From Vogesella urethralis (GTDB taxonomy: Bacteria; Pseudomonadota; Gammaproteobacteria; Burkholderiales; Chromobacteriaceae), in the NCBI RefSeq assembly GCF_007644045.2, contig NZ_VMDW02000075.1:1-64000 (forward strand): a stretch of DNA of 64,000 bases. Reading direction: 5' to 3'. Both the position numbers and the translations under genes were made by a program. The notes beneath the pieces were generated by a model. It was not told the origin of the DNA and did no database searches. It worked only from the letters and a program-made list of their open reading frames with translations. This document shows, one piece after another, positions 15,936-24,187 of this stretch. The first letter of the stretch is position 1. Every line of letters begins with the position of its first letter.

Positions 15936-17618
15936 TTACAGGTGCTTGCCGGCGCGCCAGATCGACCAGATTAACCACAAACTGTTGAAAAAAGCAGCCA
16001 TAAAGCCAAGGAAACCGAATAGTGGCAAGCCGAACAGCGTGGGCCCGCCCTTGACCGTCATCACGATGGACGAGCCGATGATCAGGCAGCCGGTGACGAT
16101 GCCCATGGTCAGCCGGTTCACGCTCTTGTCCAACTGCTGACCAAACTGCTCCAGCCGCTTCAGGTCAAGATTGATGCGGAAGCGACCGTGGCGCACGTCC
16201 TTGGCCAGGCGGATCAGGTCGCCGGGCAGGTTGGCCAGCATGCCCAGGCCTTCGGTGACCGTGGTTTTGCCGCGTTTGAACAGGTTGCGCGGGTCGTAGC
16301 GCGCCAGGATCAGCTGCTTGACGAACGGTGCCAGGTGCTCCACCAGCTGGAAATCCGGGTCCAGCTGGCGCCCCAGGCCTTCCAGCGTGATCAGCGCCTT
16401 GAACAGCATGGCCATGTCCGGCGGCAGCAGGATGCCGTGGTCGCGGATCAGCGCCATGATGTCGTTGATCAGCTGGGTGATGTTCAGGTTTTTCAGCGGT
16501 ACGTGGTCGTACTGGAACAGGATCTCGCCGATGTCTTCGGCAAACTGGTCTTCGTCTACCGGCGTGCTGCCGGTCCACTCCAGCAGCACGTTCATGATGC
16601 CGCGCTCGTTGCGCTCGGCCAGTGCGGCCAACATGTCCACGATCTCGTCACGCCGCTTGTGCGACAGCCGGCCCACCATGCCGAAATCGATGAAGGCGAT
16701 GCGGTTGTCGGCCAGGAAAATCACGTTGCCGGGGTGTGGGTCGGCATGGAAAAAGCCGTTGATCAGGATCATCTTCAGCACCGCGTCGGCGCCGCGCTTG
16801 GCCAGTAGCGGCGGCGACAGGCCGGCCGCCGGCAGCGCGTCCACCGGCGTGGCCGACCAGCCGGCGATGTAGTCCTGCACGTTGATGCCGGGGCGGGTGT
16901 AGTCCCAGTACACCGCCGGCACGCGGATGTGCGGGTCGCCGGCAAAGTCCTTGCCGAAGCGCTCCATATTGCGTGCTTCTACCGCCAGGTCCAGTTCGCG
17001 CCGTAGCGAGCGCGAAAACTGCGCCACGATCTCGGATGGCTGGAAGCGGCGCGCGTCGGGAAACTCCAGCTCGATCAGGTGCGCAATGTGTTCCAGGATG
17101 CGCAGGTCGGCTTCCACCTTTTCCACAATGCCGGGGCGGCGCAGCTTGACCGCCACCTCGGTACCGTCTTTCAGTACCGCACGGTGCACCTGGGCAATGG
17201 AGGCAGAGCCGATGGGCTGGCGGTCGAACTCGGCAAACACCTCGTCAGGCTGGCAGCCCAGTGCCTGGCTGAGCAAGCCGTCCAGAAAGCCGTCGCCGAT
17301 AGGCGGTACCGTGCTTTGCAGTTTTTCGAATTCGGTAATCCATTCCGGGCCGAACACGTCAACGCGGGTGGACAGGATCTGCCCCAGCTTGATGAAGGTG
17401 GGGCCCAGCTCTTCAAAGGCGCGGCGCACGCGAATGGGGGCGGGGATAGCGTTGGCCGGGTCGGGCAGGGTGATGTTCAGCCACTCGCCGGCTTTTTCTA
17501 CTGCTCGCGGCAGGCGCAGGCGCTGCGCAAATTCGCCCAGACCGTGGCGGAACAAAATGCCGCTGATCTGTTTCAGACGGGGGAGGTCGCGCATGGCGAT
17601 CAGGGTTTCTCTGAGCAT
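15936..17618 (-). CDS. ABC1/AarF/UbiB-family atypical kinase
   Basis: This 560-residue member of the UbiB protein-kinase-like family has the invariant KxGQ motif (FIKLGQILSTR), the Ala-rich nucleotide loop (QPIGSASIAQVHRA) followed by the catalytic-lysine strand (EVAVKLRRPG), and the metal/catalytic segment HADPHPGN followed by IDFGMVG. The last 50 or so residues contain two hydrophobic helices, as in membrane-attached family members. In E. coli UbiB supports ubiquinone biosynthesis through ATPase activity. The N-terminus here (MLRETLIAMRDLPRLKQI) differs from E. coli UbiB, so I do not assign ubiB. Ubiquinone hydroxylase-like genes occur elsewhere in the window but not beside it. Confidence 0.85.
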   Translation of the reverse strand: MLRETLIAMRDLPRLKQISGILFRHGLGEFAQRLRLPRAVEKAGEWLNITLPDPANAIPAPIRVRRAFEELGPTFIKLGQILSTRVDVFGPEWITEFEKLQSTVPPIGDGFLDGLLSQALGCQPDEVFAEFDRQPIGSASIAQVHRAVLKDGTEVAVKLRRPGIVEKVEADLRILEHIAHLIELEFPDARRFQPSEIVAQFSRSLRRELDLAVEARNMERFGKDFAGDPHIRVPAVYWDYTRPGINVQDYIAGWSATPVDALPAAGLSPPLLAKRGADAVLKMILINGFFHADPHPGNVIFLADNRIAFIDFGMVGRLSHKRRDEIVDMLAALAERNERGIMNVLLEWTGSTPVDEDQFAEDIGEILFQYDHVPLKNLNITQLINDIMALIRDHGILLPPDMAMLFKALITLEGLGRQLDPDFQLVEHLAPFVKQLILARYDPRNLFKRGKTTVTEGLGMLANLPGDLIRLAKDVRHGRFRINLDLKRLEQFGQQLDKSVNRLTMGIVTGCLIIGSSIVMTVKGGPTLFGLPLFGFLGFMAAFFNSLWLIWSIWRAGKHL

Positions 17619-17865
17619 GGCAGTCGTCTTGCAGAAGGGCGCGGGGCCGTGGACAGCGCACGCCGGCCGGCGTGGCCAGCGCAGTATCGCAATATTTACC
17701 CTGCATCGACAATAGCCGTGCTACCAGCGCCAGGCATGCATTGCTGCTTGGTTACCCGGGGCGAACGATGGTATCGTTCAGCACAATTTTGTTCAAAACC
17801 AGCCGCAGGACAGACAGCCGGCAGCGCCACGCCGCGCCGGCCCGGGCAGAACACCGCTTGCATCT

Positions 17866-18708
17866 ATGACATTTCACCGACAACTGCTGGCCTTGTTTCT
17901 GGCAGGTTTCATGGCATTTGCCCACGCGGCGCCGGAAACCATGCCCGACGGCGAGGCCGACCCGATCGCCCGCTTTGCCGCCCCTGGCGAAGAAGCCGCC
18001 GGCGACCTGCTGCTACAGGCCATGAGCCTGCTCGGCGTAGCTTACCGCTTTGGCGGCAGCAACCCGGAAACCGGCCTCGACTGCTCCGGTTTCATCCAAT
18101 ACGTGTTCAAGAAGTCGCTGCGCGTCACCTTGCCGCGCACCGCTGCCGGCATGGCACAGGTTGGCCGCGAGATCGAACGCGATGAACTGAAGGCCGGCGA
18201 CCTGGTCTTTTTCAACACCCGAGGGTTCCGCTATTCGCACGTGGGCATCTACCTGGGTAACAACAAGTTCATCCACGCCCCGCGTACCGGCAAGAACATC
18301 GAAGTGGCCAATATGAGCCAGAGCTACTGGACAGGCCGCTATAACGGTGCCCGCCGTGTATCGCGTACCGGCTTGCCGGCAGCAGCGCCCGAGGCAGACA
18401 AGCCGGTCAGCGCTGCCGTGGCCGAGAAGCGCAGCAGCCAGTACCGCAAGGCAGAGGCCCCGGCCCGCGAAGAACGCGTGGTCAAGGGCAAGAAGCGCAA
18501 GGCCAGCGACGACAAACCGTCCGCCAAGAAACGCCGTGGCGATAACGAGCAGCCGGTGGCCAAGAGCCGCAAGGGCAAGCGCGAGGCCGCCGACAGCAAC
18601 GCGCGTAGCAAAAAGAAAACCTCGCGCGACGACAATGGCAGCAAGAAGTCCGCCAAATCGGCCAGCAGCGAGAAGAAAAAGAAAGCGGAGAAAAAGCACA
18701 AGGACTGA
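17866..18708 (+). CDS. NlpC/P60 peptidoglycan hydrolase with Lys-rich tail
   Basis: This is a 280-residue exported protein. The signal peptide (LLALFLAGFMAFAHA) is followed by a short linker and an NlpC/P60 domain of about 120 residues with catalytic C73 (LDCSGF), H125 (YSHVGIYLG) and H137 (HAPRTGKNI). The family cleaves D-gamma-glutamyl-meso-DAP bonds in cell-wall stem peptides. About 95 C-terminal residues are low-complexity and very rich in Lys, Arg, Ser, Asp and Ala. This unusual basic tail may hold the enzyme to the anionic wall or membrane. The gene is divergent from the ABC1-kinase gene; the 247 bases between them show no other clear gene. Confidence 0.88.
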   Translation: MTFHRQLLALFLAGFMAFAHAAPETMPDGEADPIARFAAPGEEAAGDLLLQAMSLLGVAYRFGGSNPETGLDCSGFIQYVFKKSLRVTLPRTAAGMAQVGREIERDELKAGDLVFFNTRGFRYSHVGIYLGNNKFIHAPRTGKNIEVANMSQSYWTGRYNGARRVSRTGLPAAAPEADKPVSAAVAEKRSSQYRKAEAPAREERVVKGKKRKASDDKPSAKKRRGDNEQPVAKSRKGKREAADSNARSKKKTSRDDNGSKKSAKSASSEKKKKAEKKHKD

Positions 18709-18794
18709 CCGTCTGCGGCTTTACCGCTTTGCCGAGGCCCCGGTTCTGCCGGGCCTTGCCGTTTTATCCGGGCAGCGCGTGCGCTGCCGGCCCT

Positions 18795-18807
18795 TGCGGC
18801 CAACCCT
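18795..18807 (-). repeat. Intergenic copy of the GGTTGGCCGCA repeat (extended AGGGTTGGCCGCA)
   Basis: TGCGGCCAACCCT lies 15 bases before the start of a small gene and just after a GC-rich inverted repeat (GGCAGCGC/GCGCTGCC, 18771-18788). Confidence 0.85.
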
Positions 18808-18821
18808 GTGGAAAGGTAAGC

Positions 18822-19034
18822 ATGAAACTGGATTTGCCGGTCTGGCACGGCCCCGATGGCAGTGTGGTGTCCTGCACCGAGAAGGTGAAGGTGATGACCG
18901 AAAACATGGAAGAACTGGCGCAAATGGCGCAAGACGCGTTTGAAGACGCCATCCTGATGGGCTGCGACGAGCACCAGGTGCGGGCCTTCCTGGTCAGCCT
19001 GATGCAGCAGCTGGACAACCCCTACCAGGCCTGA
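18822..19034 (+). CDS. Small conserved acidic protein
   Basis: This is a 70-residue soluble protein with two conserved-looking parts: an N-terminal strand region (LPVWHGPDGSVVSCTEKVKVMTENMEEL) and a C-terminal acidic helix region (DAFEDAILMGCDEHQVRAFLVSLMQQLDNPY). It has two isolated cysteines. An AAAGGTAAG ribosome-binding stretch precedes the ATG. It ends 5 bases before lolC and is probably co-transcribed with lolCD. I recall similar short hypothetical proteins in betaproteobacteria but know of no function. Confidence 0.7.
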   Translation: MKLDLPVWHGPDGSVVSCTEKVKVMTENMEELAQMAQDAFEDAILMGCDEHQVRAFLVSLMQQLDNPYQA

Positions 19035-19039
19035 GCCCG

Positions 19040-20287
19040 ATGTCGCTACCCTACGAGGTCTTTATCGGCCTGCGCTATCTGCGCGCGCGCCGTCGCAACG
19101 GTTTTATCTCGTTCATTTCGCTGATGTCGGTACTGGGCATTGCCTTGGGCGTGGCCGCGCTGATCGTGGTGCTGTCGGTGATGAACGGTTTTCAGCAGGA
19201 AATCCGCGGCCGCATGCTGTCGGTGGTGTCGCACCTGGAAATCGGCAGCTACGACGGCCAGATCGCCGGCTGGCAGCCGCTGCAAGCGCAGTTGCGGCAG
19301 CAGCCACACGTAGTGGCCACCGCACCGTATGTGAATGCGCAGGGCCTGCTGTCCAGCCGAGGCAATGTGCGCGGCGCGCTGGTGCGCGGCGTCGACCCCG
19401 CCGCCGAGCAGACGGTGGTGGCACTGGGCAAAGAGATGCTGCGCGGGAAGCTCACCGACCTGGAAGGCGGCAGCTTCCGCATTGTGCTGGGGGTGGAGCT
19501 GGCGCGCCAGTTGGGCGTGGAAGTGGGCGACAAGGTCACGCTGATCACGCCGCAGGGCAATGTCACGCCAGCCGGCATGATGCCGCGCCTGAAGCAGTTC
19601 ACTGTTGCCGGCGTGTTCAAGGCCGGCATGTTCGAGTACGACTCGTCGTTGGCCATGATCTCGCTGCGTGACGCGCAGGTGCTGTTCCGGCTGGGGCAGG
19701 ACGTGTCCGGCATTCGTCTGAAACTGGACGACGCCATGCTGGCGCCGCAGGTGAAAGCCGCGTTGCAGCCGCACCTGGCGGCCAACCAGGTGGCCACCGA
19801 CTGGACCGACATGAACGCCAACTACTTCCGCGCAGTGCAGATCGAAAAGCGCATGATGTTCATCATCCTGACGCTGATCGTGGCAGTGGCCGCGTTCAAC
19901 CTGGTGTCCACGCTGGTGATGGTGGTTACCGACAAGCAGGCCGACATCGCCATCCTGCGCACGCTGGGTGCCAGCCCGGGCAGCATCATGAAAGTATTCA
20001 TGATCCAGGGCTCGGTTGCCGGCGTGCTGGGTACCGTCGCCGGCGTGGCCGGCGGCCTGCTGCTGGCTTACAACCTGGGCGCGGTGCTGAGCACGGTCGA
20101 ACACCTGATCGGCGCCAAGCTGCTGTCCAGCGACGTGTACATGATCGACTACCTGCCCACCGACGTGCAGCTGGGCGACGTGGCTACCATCGGCCTGATT
20201 TCGCTGGCGCTGGCGTTGCTGGCCACCATTTACCCCAGCTGGCGCGCCGCGCGCGTGCGCCCGGCGGAGGCACTGCGTTATGAGTGA
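19040..20287 (+). CDS. lolC: Lipoprotein-releasing ABC transporter permease LolC/E
   Basis: This 415-residue inner-membrane permease has the LolC/E arrangement: an N-terminal helix after the conserved [20 protein letters not shown], a periplasmic domain of about 200 residues, then three helices. It includes the mechanotransmission-type segment [19 protein letters not shown] and the C-terminal [18 protein letters not shown]. In the known system LolCDE extracts mature lipoproteins from the inner membrane and passes them to LolA. Only one permease gene lies beside lolD, so the complex probably uses a homodimer of this protein (LolF-like) instead of the LolC plus LolE of E. coli. Confidence 0.93.
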   Translation: MSLPYEVFIGLRYLRARRRNGFISFISLMSVLGIALGVAALIVVLSVMNGFQQEIRGRMLSVVSHLEIGSYDGQIAGWQPLQAQLRQQPHVVATAPYVNAQGLLSSRGNVRGALVRGVDPAAEQTVVALGKEMLRGKLTDLEGGSFRIVLGVELARQLGVEVGDKVTLITPQGNVTPAGMMPRLKQFTVAGVFKAGMFEYDSSLAMISLRDAQVLFRLGQDVSGIRLKLDDAMLAPQVKAALQPHLAANQVATDWTDMNANYFRAVQIEKRMMFIILTLIVAVAAFNLVSTLVMVVTDKQADIAILRTLGASPGSIMKVFMIQGSVAGVLGTVAGVAGGLLLAYNLGAVLSTVEHLIGAKLLSSDVYMIDYLPTDVQLGDVATIGLISLALALLATIYPSWRAARVRPAEALRYE

Positions 20288-20972
20288 CAAGCAAACCATC
20301 CTGCACTGCCAGGGCCTGGGCAAGCGCTTTACCGAGGGGCCGCAGGCGCTGGACGTGTTGGCCGGCGTCGATCTGGCCGTGGCACGCGGCGAGTTTGTCG
20401 CCATCGTTGGCGCTTCCGGCTCCGGCAAGAGCACCTTGCTGCACCTCTTGGGCGGGCTGGATACGCCGACCAGCGGTAGTGTCAGTGTGCTGGGCCAGGC
20501 GCTGGGCGGCATGAACGAAGCCGAGCTCGGCCGCTTCCGTAACCGCCACCTGGGTTTTGTCTACCAGTTTCACCACCTGCTGCCGGAGTTCACCGCGCTG
20601 GAAAACGTGATGATGCCGCTGCTGATCGCCCGTCAGCCGCGGGCCGAGGCCGCCAGCCGTGCCGCCGCCTTGTTGGGGCAGGTAGGGTTGGCCGCACGCG
20701 CCAGCCACAAGCCTGGCGAGCTGTCCGGTGGCGAGCGTCAGCGCGTGGCCATTGCACGGGCGCTGGTGATGCAGCCGGACTGCCTGCTGGCGGATGAGCC
20801 CACCGGTAACCTGGACCGTGGCAATGCCGAAGCCGTGTTCGCGCTACTGCGCGAACTGAACCGCACGCTGGGCACCGGCATGGTGATGGTCACGCACGAC
20901 CGCGAGCTGGCCGCCCGTGCCGACCGCGTGCTGCTGCTGGGCCCTGCCGGCCTGCAGCCGTTGGCTGAGTAA
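20280..20972 (+). CDS. lolD: Lipoprotein-releasing ABC transporter ATPase LolD
   Basis: This 230-residue ABC ATPase has Walker [10 protein letters not shown], the Q-loop region [22 protein letters not shown] (typical of the LolD/MacB subgroup), the signature [15 protein letters not shown], Walker [13 protein letters not shown] and the H-loop THD. It starts 8 bases inside the lolC reading frame, which implies coupled translation. It powers lipoprotein extraction with the adjacent permease. Confidence 0.95.
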   Translation: MSDKQTILHCQGLGKRFTEGPQALDVLAGVDLAVARGEFVAIVGASGSGKSTLLHLLGGLDTPTSGSVSVLGQALGGMNEAELGRFRNRHLGFVYQFHHLLPEFTALENVMMPLLIARQPRAEAASRAAALLGQVGLAARASHKPGELSGGERQRVAIARALVMQPDCLLADEPTGNLDRGNAEAVFALLRELNRTLGTGMVMVTHDRELAARADRVLLLGPAGLQPLAE

Positions 20973-20998
20973 AACCCGATTTACCCATAAGGACACGC

Positions 20999-22279
20999 AT
21001 GCTGGAACACACCTCCACCCTCACTTTCGACCGTCTGGTCGCCGCCATCCAGGGGCCGACCGGCTGGCTGGAGCTGCTGGTTGCCGCCATTGGCGTGGCG
21101 CTGGCGTTCTGGTTGTCGCGCCGCATCCACGCTCGTTATTTCGCCAGCGACAGTGGCGACTGGGGCTTTGGCAAATACCTGCTGTACCGGTTGGTGTTGC
21201 CGTTGTCGGCGCAATTGTGGACCCAGGTGGCGGCGGTGATCTGGCAACTGGTCGTGGGCGTGAAGTCCGACCTGCTGGTGGTGTCGGCCATGCTGCTGTT
21301 GTGGATGTCCATCATCCGTATCCTCGCGGCCGTGGTGCGCCATGCGCTGCCGGATGGCAAGCTGGAGCGCAGTACCGAGCATTTCCTGTCCATGTTGCTG
21401 TGGCTGGCATTTGCCAGCTGGGCAGTGGGCGTCGATACCGTGGTGCTGGACTGGCTGGAGTCGATCAGCTTCCGTGTCGGTAAAACCCAGATCGACCTGC
21501 TGATGATCCTGTCGGCGCTGGTGTGGGTGTCGGTGATCATGGTCGGTGCGATGTGGCTGAGCAAGCTGATCGAAAAGCGGGTGATGAAGCTGTCCGACGT
21601 GGACCTCAGCCTGCGCATCGTGTTTACCAAGCTGGCGCGCACGCTGCTGATGGTGGTGGGCGTGATGGTGGCGCTGCCTATCGTCGGCATTGATCTGACC
21701 GTGCTGTCGGTATTCGGCGGTGCGCTGGGTGTGGGCCTGGGTTTCGGTTTGCAGAAAATCGCCAGTAACTACGTTTCCGGTTTCATCATCCTGCTCGATC
21801 GCTCCATCCGCATTGGTGACCGCCTGATGGTGGACAACCGCGTCGGCTACGTCAGCAAGATTACCAGCCGCTTCGTGGTGCTGAAGAGCGCCGACGGCTC
21901 CGAGATCCTGGTGCCGAACGAGGCGCTGATCGCCAATACCGTGATCAACCAGTCGTACACCGACAAGGCGCTGTGGATCAGCCTGCCGGTACAGGTATCG
22001 TACGAAACCAATCTGGAAGAGGCGCTGGCGCTGCTGCGCCAGGCCGCCACCCACCCGCGGGTGAAAACCGATCCGGCACCCGCAGCCTTCGTCATCGGCT
22101 TTGCCGACTCCGGCATCAACCTGGAAGTAGGGCTGTGGGTCAGCGACCCGGAAAACGGCATGCTGTCGCTGCGCTCCGAAATCAACCTGCGCATCTGGAA
22201 ACTGTTTGCCGAGCATGGCATCCAGATTCCGTACCCGCAGCGCGAGGTGCGCGTGGTGAACGGGGCGGCGGCAGAATAA
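20999..22279 (+). CDS. MscS-family mechanosensitive channel
   Basis: This 426-residue membrane protein has about five N-terminal hydrophobic segments, the pore-lining helix (LGVGLGFGLQKIASNYVSGFIILLD, the Gly/Ala-rich MscS TM3) and the beta-domain (RIGDRLMVDNRVGYVSKITSR), ending in an alpha/beta C-terminal cage (QIPYPQREVRVV). Such channels open when membrane tension rises in hypo-osmotic shock. It has more N-terminal helices than E. coli MscS (286 residues) and resembles the YnaI/YbdG-sized class. It ends 9 bases before a response-regulator gene. Confidence 0.9.
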   Translation: MLEHTSTLTFDRLVAAIQGPTGWLELLVAAIGVALAFWLSRRIHARYFASDSGDWGFGKYLLYRLVLPLSAQLWTQVAAVIWQLVVGVKSDLLVVSAMLLLWMSIIRILAAVVRHALPDGKLERSTEHFLSMLLWLAFASWAVGVDTVVLDWLESISFRVGKTQIDLLMILSALVWVSVIMVGAMWLSKLIEKRVMKLSDVDLSLRIVFTKLARTLLMVVGVMVALPIVGIDLTVLSVFGGALGVGLGFGLQKIASNYVSGFIILLDRSIRIGDRLMVDNRVGYVSKITSRFVVLKSADGSEILVPNEALIANTVINQSYTDKALWISLPVQVSYETNLEEALALLRQAATHPRVKTDPAPAAFVIGFADSGINLEVGLWVSDPENGMLSLRSEINLRIWKLFAEHGIQIPYPQREVRVVNGAAAE

Positions 22280-22288
22280 GGAACCGAC

Positions 22289-22912
22289 ATGACGCAGAAA
22301 ACCCTGGCGGTCATCGATGATGACCTGGCGGTGCGGCAATCGCTGCTGTGGCTGCTGGAAACCCCGACGCTGGCCGTCAGCGGTTTTGACAGCGGCGAGC
22401 GCTTCCTGGCGCTGGGCGAGGCCGCGGCCAACTTCAACTGTCTGATCGTGGATCTGCGCATGTCCGGCATCAGCGGCATCATGCTGCTGGAGCGGCTGGC
22501 GCAGTGGCCGTACTGCCCGCCGGTGATCATGCTCACCGCGCACGGCGACGTCCCGCACGCCGTGGCCGCTTTCAAGCTGGGCGTGGCCGACTTCCTGGAA
22601 AAACCGTTTGACGACGCCCGCTTGCTGGCGCTGGTGGACGAATGCCTGGCGCGCGACGCGCAAGAGCGCGAGCGCTTCCAGCGCCGTGCCCGCGTGAGCG
22701 AGGCGCTGGCTACGCTGACCGAGCGCGAGCGCGAAGTGATGCAGCACATCCTGCAAGGGTTGCTGAACAAGCAGATCGCCGAGGTGCTGAGCATCAGCAT
22801 GAAAACGGTGGAAGTGCACCGTGCCCGCGTGTTCGACAAGATGGGCGTCAAGTCGGCAGTGGAGCTGGCCGGGGTGATGGCGGTGCTGGACGAGGCAGGC
22901 AGCAAGGCATGA
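22289..22912 (+). CDS. FixJ/NarL-type response regulator
   Basis: This 207-residue protein has a receiver domain (AVIDDDLAVRQSLLWLLE, phospho-acceptor Asp in NCLIVDLRMSG, Thr in MLTAHGD, Lys in FLEKPFDD) and a C-terminal LuxR-type helix-turn-helix (LTEREREVMQHILQGLLNKQIAEVLSISMKTVEVHRARVFDKMGV). This is the FixJ/StyR arrangement. No histidine kinase gene lies next to it, so the partner is unknown. It is in one transcriptional direction with the MscS gene (9-base gap) and overlaps nudB by 4 bases. Confidence 0.9.
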   Translation: MTQKTLAVIDDDLAVRQSLLWLLETPTLAVSGFDSGERFLALGEAAANFNCLIVDLRMSGISGIMLLERLAQWPYCPPVIMLTAHGDVPHAVAAFKLGVADFLEKPFDDARLLALVDECLARDAQERERFQRRARVSEALATLTEREREVMQHILQGLLNKQIAEVLSISMKTVEVHRARVFDKMGVKSAVELAGVMAVLDEAGSKA

Positions 22913-23352
22913 AAGCATTGAAACAACCGCAGTCGGTGCTGGTCGTCATCCACACCGCCGACCTGCAAGTGTTGCTGATCGAGCGGGCCGACAAGCCCGG
23001 CTATTGGCAATCGGTCACCGGCAGCCGCGAGGGTGACGAAGCGATGGCCGACACCGCGCGCCGCGAAGTGGCCGAAGAAACCGGCTTTGCCGCCGACGCT
23101 GGCCAGTGGCAAGACTGGCAACAGCAGAACGTCTACGAAATTTATCCCCACTGGCGTCACCGCTATGGCGAGGGCGTTACCCACAATACCGAGCACGTGT
23201 TCAGCCTGCAGCTGCCGGACACCCTGCGGCCAACCCTGGCGCCGGGCGAGCACCTGGCATGGCAATGGCTGCCGTGGGATCAGGCAGCCGAACGGGTGTT
23301 TTCGCCGTCCAATGCCGAGGCCATCCGCGCCTTGCCTTCACGGGTTATTTAA
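22909..23352 (+). CDS. nudB: Dihydroneopterin triphosphate diphosphatase NudB (Nudix)
   Basis: This 147-residue Nudix hydrolase has the complete box G-x5-E-x7-REVAEETGF. The flanking sequence (KQPQSVLVVIHT at the N-terminus, QSVTGSREGDE, HNTEHVFSL) matches NudB, which removes pyrophosphate from dihydroneopterin triphosphate in folate synthesis. The ATG overlaps the stop of the upstream regulator gene (ATGA), and the ribosome-binding site lies within that gene. A copy of the uptake-like motif lies inside it, read as Leu-Arg-Pro-Thr-Leu. Confidence 0.88.
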   Translation: MKALKQPQSVLVVIHTADLQVLLIERADKPGYWQSVTGSREGDEAMADTARREVAEETGFAADAGQWQDWQQQNVYEIYPHWRHRYGEGVTHNTEHVFSLQLPDTLRPTLAPGEHLAWQWLPWDQAAERVFSPSNAEAIRALPSRVI

Positions 23353-23433
23353 AGAATCTCGTTATTGATTCTTGCGCCATTTTGTAGCACCCACCATCAT
23401 GTAAGAGAGAAGACGTGATGGAAGGAGGACATC

Positions 23434-24159
23434 ATGGCGCTAGACCTGACCAAGCTCAGGATACTGGTGGTGGATGACCAGCTGCTGGTCCGTTCGCTAC
23501 TCACCCAGTCGCTGAAGGCGATGGGGGTGAACCCGGAAAACATCTATCAGGCTATCGACGGTGCCACCGCCAAGCGCGCGCTGGACGGCAAGCCGGTAGA
23601 CTTGGTGCTGTGCGACCTGCAAATGGAGCCGATGAACGGCATGGATCTGTTGAAAGAGATCCGCTGTGGCCGCACCATGAACCCGCCCAATATGCCCTTC
23701 GTGTTCCTGTCCGGCCACGCCGAAAAGCAGAACATCGTGCTGGCTGCCCAGCTGCACGCTGACGGCTTCGTCATCAAGCCCCCCAAGCCCGCCGAACTGG
23801 AAAAAAACATCGTGGCCGCGATGAGCCGCGCCCGCCCGGAGATGGACCCGTTCGCTTACTACCTGATTGCTACCGGCACCACCCACGACCGCGTGGTGTT
23901 CGGCGAGAAAATGGCCGAGGCCGCCCGCAAGCTGGATGAAGAAGGCCACCCGATGGAGACGCTGTCGCTGTCCGAGGTGAAAGCCGGCCGCATCCTGGGT
24001 GAAGACCTGTACAACAAGACCGGCCAGCTACTGCTGCAACGTGGTAGCGAACTGACGCTGACGCAGTTGCGTGTACTGCGCAACTACCCGGATCGTTTCG
24101 GCGTCAGCAAGGTGGTGTTGCGGCAGGAAGGCAGCCAGCAGGAAAGCGTAGACGCCTGA
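23434..24159 (+). CDS. Response regulator with HD-GYP-associated C-terminal module
   Basis: This 241-residue protein has an N-terminal receiver domain (ILVVDDQLLVRSLL, phospho-acceptor Asp in LVLCDLQMEPMNG, Lys in VIKPPKPAEL). The C-terminal part contains a motif like the one preceding HD-GYP or found in c-di-GMP regulators (LSLSEVKAGRILGEDLYNKTGQLLLQRGSELTLTQ split over residues 185-220), but no HD-GYP or DNA-binding domain. A strong ribosome-binding site, GAAGGAGG, precedes the ATG. It stands 28 bases before the large hybrid kinase, which suggests it may receive phosphate from that kinase. Confidence 0.82.
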   Translation: MALDLTKLRILVVDDQLLVRSLLTQSLKAMGVNPENIYQAIDGATAKRALDGKPVDLVLCDLQMEPMNGMDLLKEIRCGRTMNPPNMPFVFLSGHAEKQNIVLAAQLHADGFVIKPPKPAELEKNIVAAMSRARPEMDPFAYYLIATGTTHDRVVFGEKMAEAARKLDEEGHPMETLSLSEVKAGRILGEDLYNKTGQLLLQRGSELTLTQLRVLRNYPDRFGVSKVVLRQEGSQQESVDA

Positions 24160-24187
24160 GACCGGTACCGCTGCGGACGGAGGGGGT

